From Chloroflexota bacterium (GTDB taxonomy: Bacteria > Chloroflexota > Dormibacteria > Dormibacterales > Dormibacteraceae), in assembly GCA_005880175.1 (NCBI GenBank), contig VBJR01000239.1, positions 1 through 5,483 of the forward strand: DNA of 5,483 nt. The letters run 5' to 3'. Shown in pieces: positions 4,195 to 5,483 of this stretch. The position numbers and the translations under genes are program-made. The notes under the pieces were generated by a model. That model was not told where the DNA came from and made no database searches. It worked only from the letters and a program-made list of their open reading frames with translations. Positions within the stretch are counted from its first letter, which is position 1. The number at the start of each line of letters is the position of its first letter.

Positions 4195-5483
4195 AGCACC
4201 CCGAGCTCATCCTCGTCGCGGCGGCGCTGCTGCCCGTGCTCCTGGTGGTCCGGAAAGTCCGTGTGACCGGGCCCTACAGCCTGACGCGGATCGCCCACTG
4301 GCGGACGCGCCGGCGCCCGGTGGTCGTGTGGCGCGACGGCCCCTTCCTGGGCTGGACCAGGAGCATCCTCGGCCTCACCCGGTGGGCGTTCGGCAGCCGG
4401 GAAGACACCGTGGCCATCGTCGGCCCGCCGCGGATCTCGGGCAAGACGGCCGGCATCGTGATCCCGCAGGCCGCCATGTGGGACGGCGCCCTGGTGACGA
4501 CCAGCACCAAGCCGGACGTGCTGCACTTCACGGCCCCCAGGCGCCAGGAACTGGCCGAGCGGCACGGCGGCCGGATCTACGTGTACGCGCCCACGGCGGC
4601 CGGTCCGGTCGAGGGCATCGAGCCCATGCGGTGGTCGCCGCTCGCCGGCTGCGAGGACCCGCTGATCGCCGCCGCCCGCGTCGACGCGCTGGTCCAGGTC
4701 GCCAACGTCGGCAAGAACGTCGAGAACGCCGACCACTGGCGGTCGGGAGCGGCGCGCATCCTGCGCGCCTACTTCCTGGCCGCAGCCCACCACCCGACCC
4801 ACGCGGGCGACTTCGCCCTGGTGACGCGATGGATCAGCCTCCAGGAGTTCAACGAGCCGCTCACGATCCTCACCAATCTGCGCGTCGAGGGCGCCCAGGA
4901 CTGGGCGGCCGACCTGCTGGGGATCGCCCAGCGGACGAACGACAAGGAGCGGTCGAGCTTCTTCGCCGCCGCGTCGACGTCGCTGAAGGTGACCGCCATC
5001 CCCCGCGTGCTGCGCTCGTGCAGCGCGACCGACATCGACCCGGAGGAGTTCATCAGGACCCGCTCGACGCTCTACGTCATCTCGCCGAGCGAGCTGCAGA
5101 CCCAGCTGGCGCCGCTCTGCGCCGCGCTGGTCGAGTCCATCGTCTACGCCGCCTACCGGCTCCACGACGCGTACGGCAGGCCCCGGACGTCGGCGGTGGC
5201 TGCGACCGTCAGGTTCGCCTCGAACCTGTGGCGGCTGGTGACCGGACAGCAGCCGCTGCCCGCCGCCGACGCTGAGTGGCCCGCGAGGCTGCTGCTGCAG
5301 CTGGACGAGCTGACCAACATCGCCCCCGTCCCGAGCCTGGAGAGCATCGTCAGCCAGGGCGCCGGCCGGGGCGTGCTCATCTGCTGGATCGTGCAGTCGC
5401 TGGCCCAGCTGCGCAACCGCTACGGCGACGCCACAGCGGACGCGATCTGGAGCGCCAGCACGTGCAAGGTGGTGTTCGGCGGG
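4188..5483 (+). CDS. TraG/TraD/VirD4-family type IV coupling ATPase, 3' end outside window
   Basis: The 432 visible residues read in frame to the last base, and the C-terminus is missing. The family forms a membrane-anchored hexamer that passes relaxase-bound DNA to a type IV secretion channel using ATP. Residues 7-21 (L-I-L-V-A-A-A-L-L-P-V-L-L-V-V) form one membrane helix followed by a basic stretch, leaving the bulk in the cytoplasm. The Walker A region is V-G-P-P-R-I-S-G-K-T-A (78-88), followed by G-I-V-I-P and T-T-S-T-K-P-D (104-110), as is usual in this family. The M-R-W-S-P-L-A-G-C-E-D-P block (147-158) and D-H-W-R-S-G-A-A (182-189) are further family landmarks. Walker B is L-L-L-Q-L-D-E-L-T-N-I-A-P (368-380), followed by Q-G-A-G-R-G-V and Q-S-L-A-Q-L (390-407). 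ATG 4188 has GGAGG at 7 bases and overlaps the primase stop. A separate FtsK/TraB-type translocase is unlikely given these motifs. Confidence 0.92.
   Translation, partial: MLKHPELILVAAALLPVLLVVRKVRVTGPYSLTRIAHWRTRRRPVVVWRDGPFLGWTRSILGLTRWAFGSREDTVAIVGPPRISGKTAGIVIPQAAMWDGALVTTSTKPDVLHFTAPRRQELAERHGGRIYVYAPTAAGPVEGIEPMRWSPLAGCEDPLIAAARVDALVQVANVGKNVENADHWRSGAARILRAYFLAAAHHPTHAGDFALVTRWISLQEFNEPLTILTNLRVEGAQDWAADLLGIAQRTNDKERSSFFAAASTSLKVTAIPRVLRSCSATDIDPEEFIRTRSTLYVISPSELQTQLAPLCAALVESIVYAAYRLHDAYGRPRTSAVAATVRFASNLWRLVTGQQPLPAADAEWPARLLLQLDELTNIAPVPSLESIVSQGAGRGVLICWIVQSLAQLRNRYGDATADAIWSASTCKVVFGG

Noticed and set aside
1..5483. CRISPR arrays, tRNA or rRNA genes, attachment sites, transfer origin
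   Set aside because: I saw no regularly spaced repeats, tRNA-like cloverleaf, rRNA sequence or recognisable att/oriT site in the window.

Overview
The window is very GC-rich, and almost every codon ends in G or C. Genes are tightly packed and start at ATG or GTG behind GGAGG-type ribosome binding sites. This points to an actinobacterium, and the gene content points to a conjugative accessory element (an integrative conjugative element or plasmid) rather than core chromosome. I cannot name the genus from sequence alone.

Layout on the + strand: (a) 3-383, the C-terminal end of an HNH endonuclease with an unusual repeated tail; (b) 380-715, a small multi-pass membrane protein; (c) 712-2184, a 490-residue ParB/regulator-like protein of the kind carried by phages and mobile elements; (d) 2184-3005, a broken DUF5131 (phage Gp37/Gp68-like) gene; (e) 3002-3220, a 72-residue single-pass membrane protein; (f) 3220-4194, a bifunctional primase/polymerase; (g) 4188 to the window end, a TraG/TraD/VirD4-type conjugal coupling ATPase cut by the window edge. 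All six junctions overlap (GTGA, GTGA, TGATG, ATGA, TGATG, and a 7-base overlap), so this reads as one translationally coupled operon.

The exception is a GNAT acetyltransferase gene on the - strand (2708-2241). It sits inside the DUF5131 gene: the family's N-terminal signature remains on its left and the family's C-terminal signature on its right. Its codon use is less GC-biased than that of its neighbours, so it looks like a captured cassette that replaced the middle of the DUF5131 gene. The interrupted + strand frame has no stop through the insert, so the overlaps with both neighbours survive.

Together the coupling ATPase and primase suggest a DNA-transfer and replication module: the ATPase would deliver DNA to a type IV secretion channel and the primase would start complementary-strand synthesis. 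Relaxase and channel genes are not in the window. Other points of note are an 11-bp-arm palindrome inside the ParB-like gene, a 12-bp hairpin directly before the ribosome binding site of the 72-residue membrane protein, and a recurring GGAGGCGGAG sequence that serves both as the C-terminal codons of one gene and the ribosome binding site of the next.
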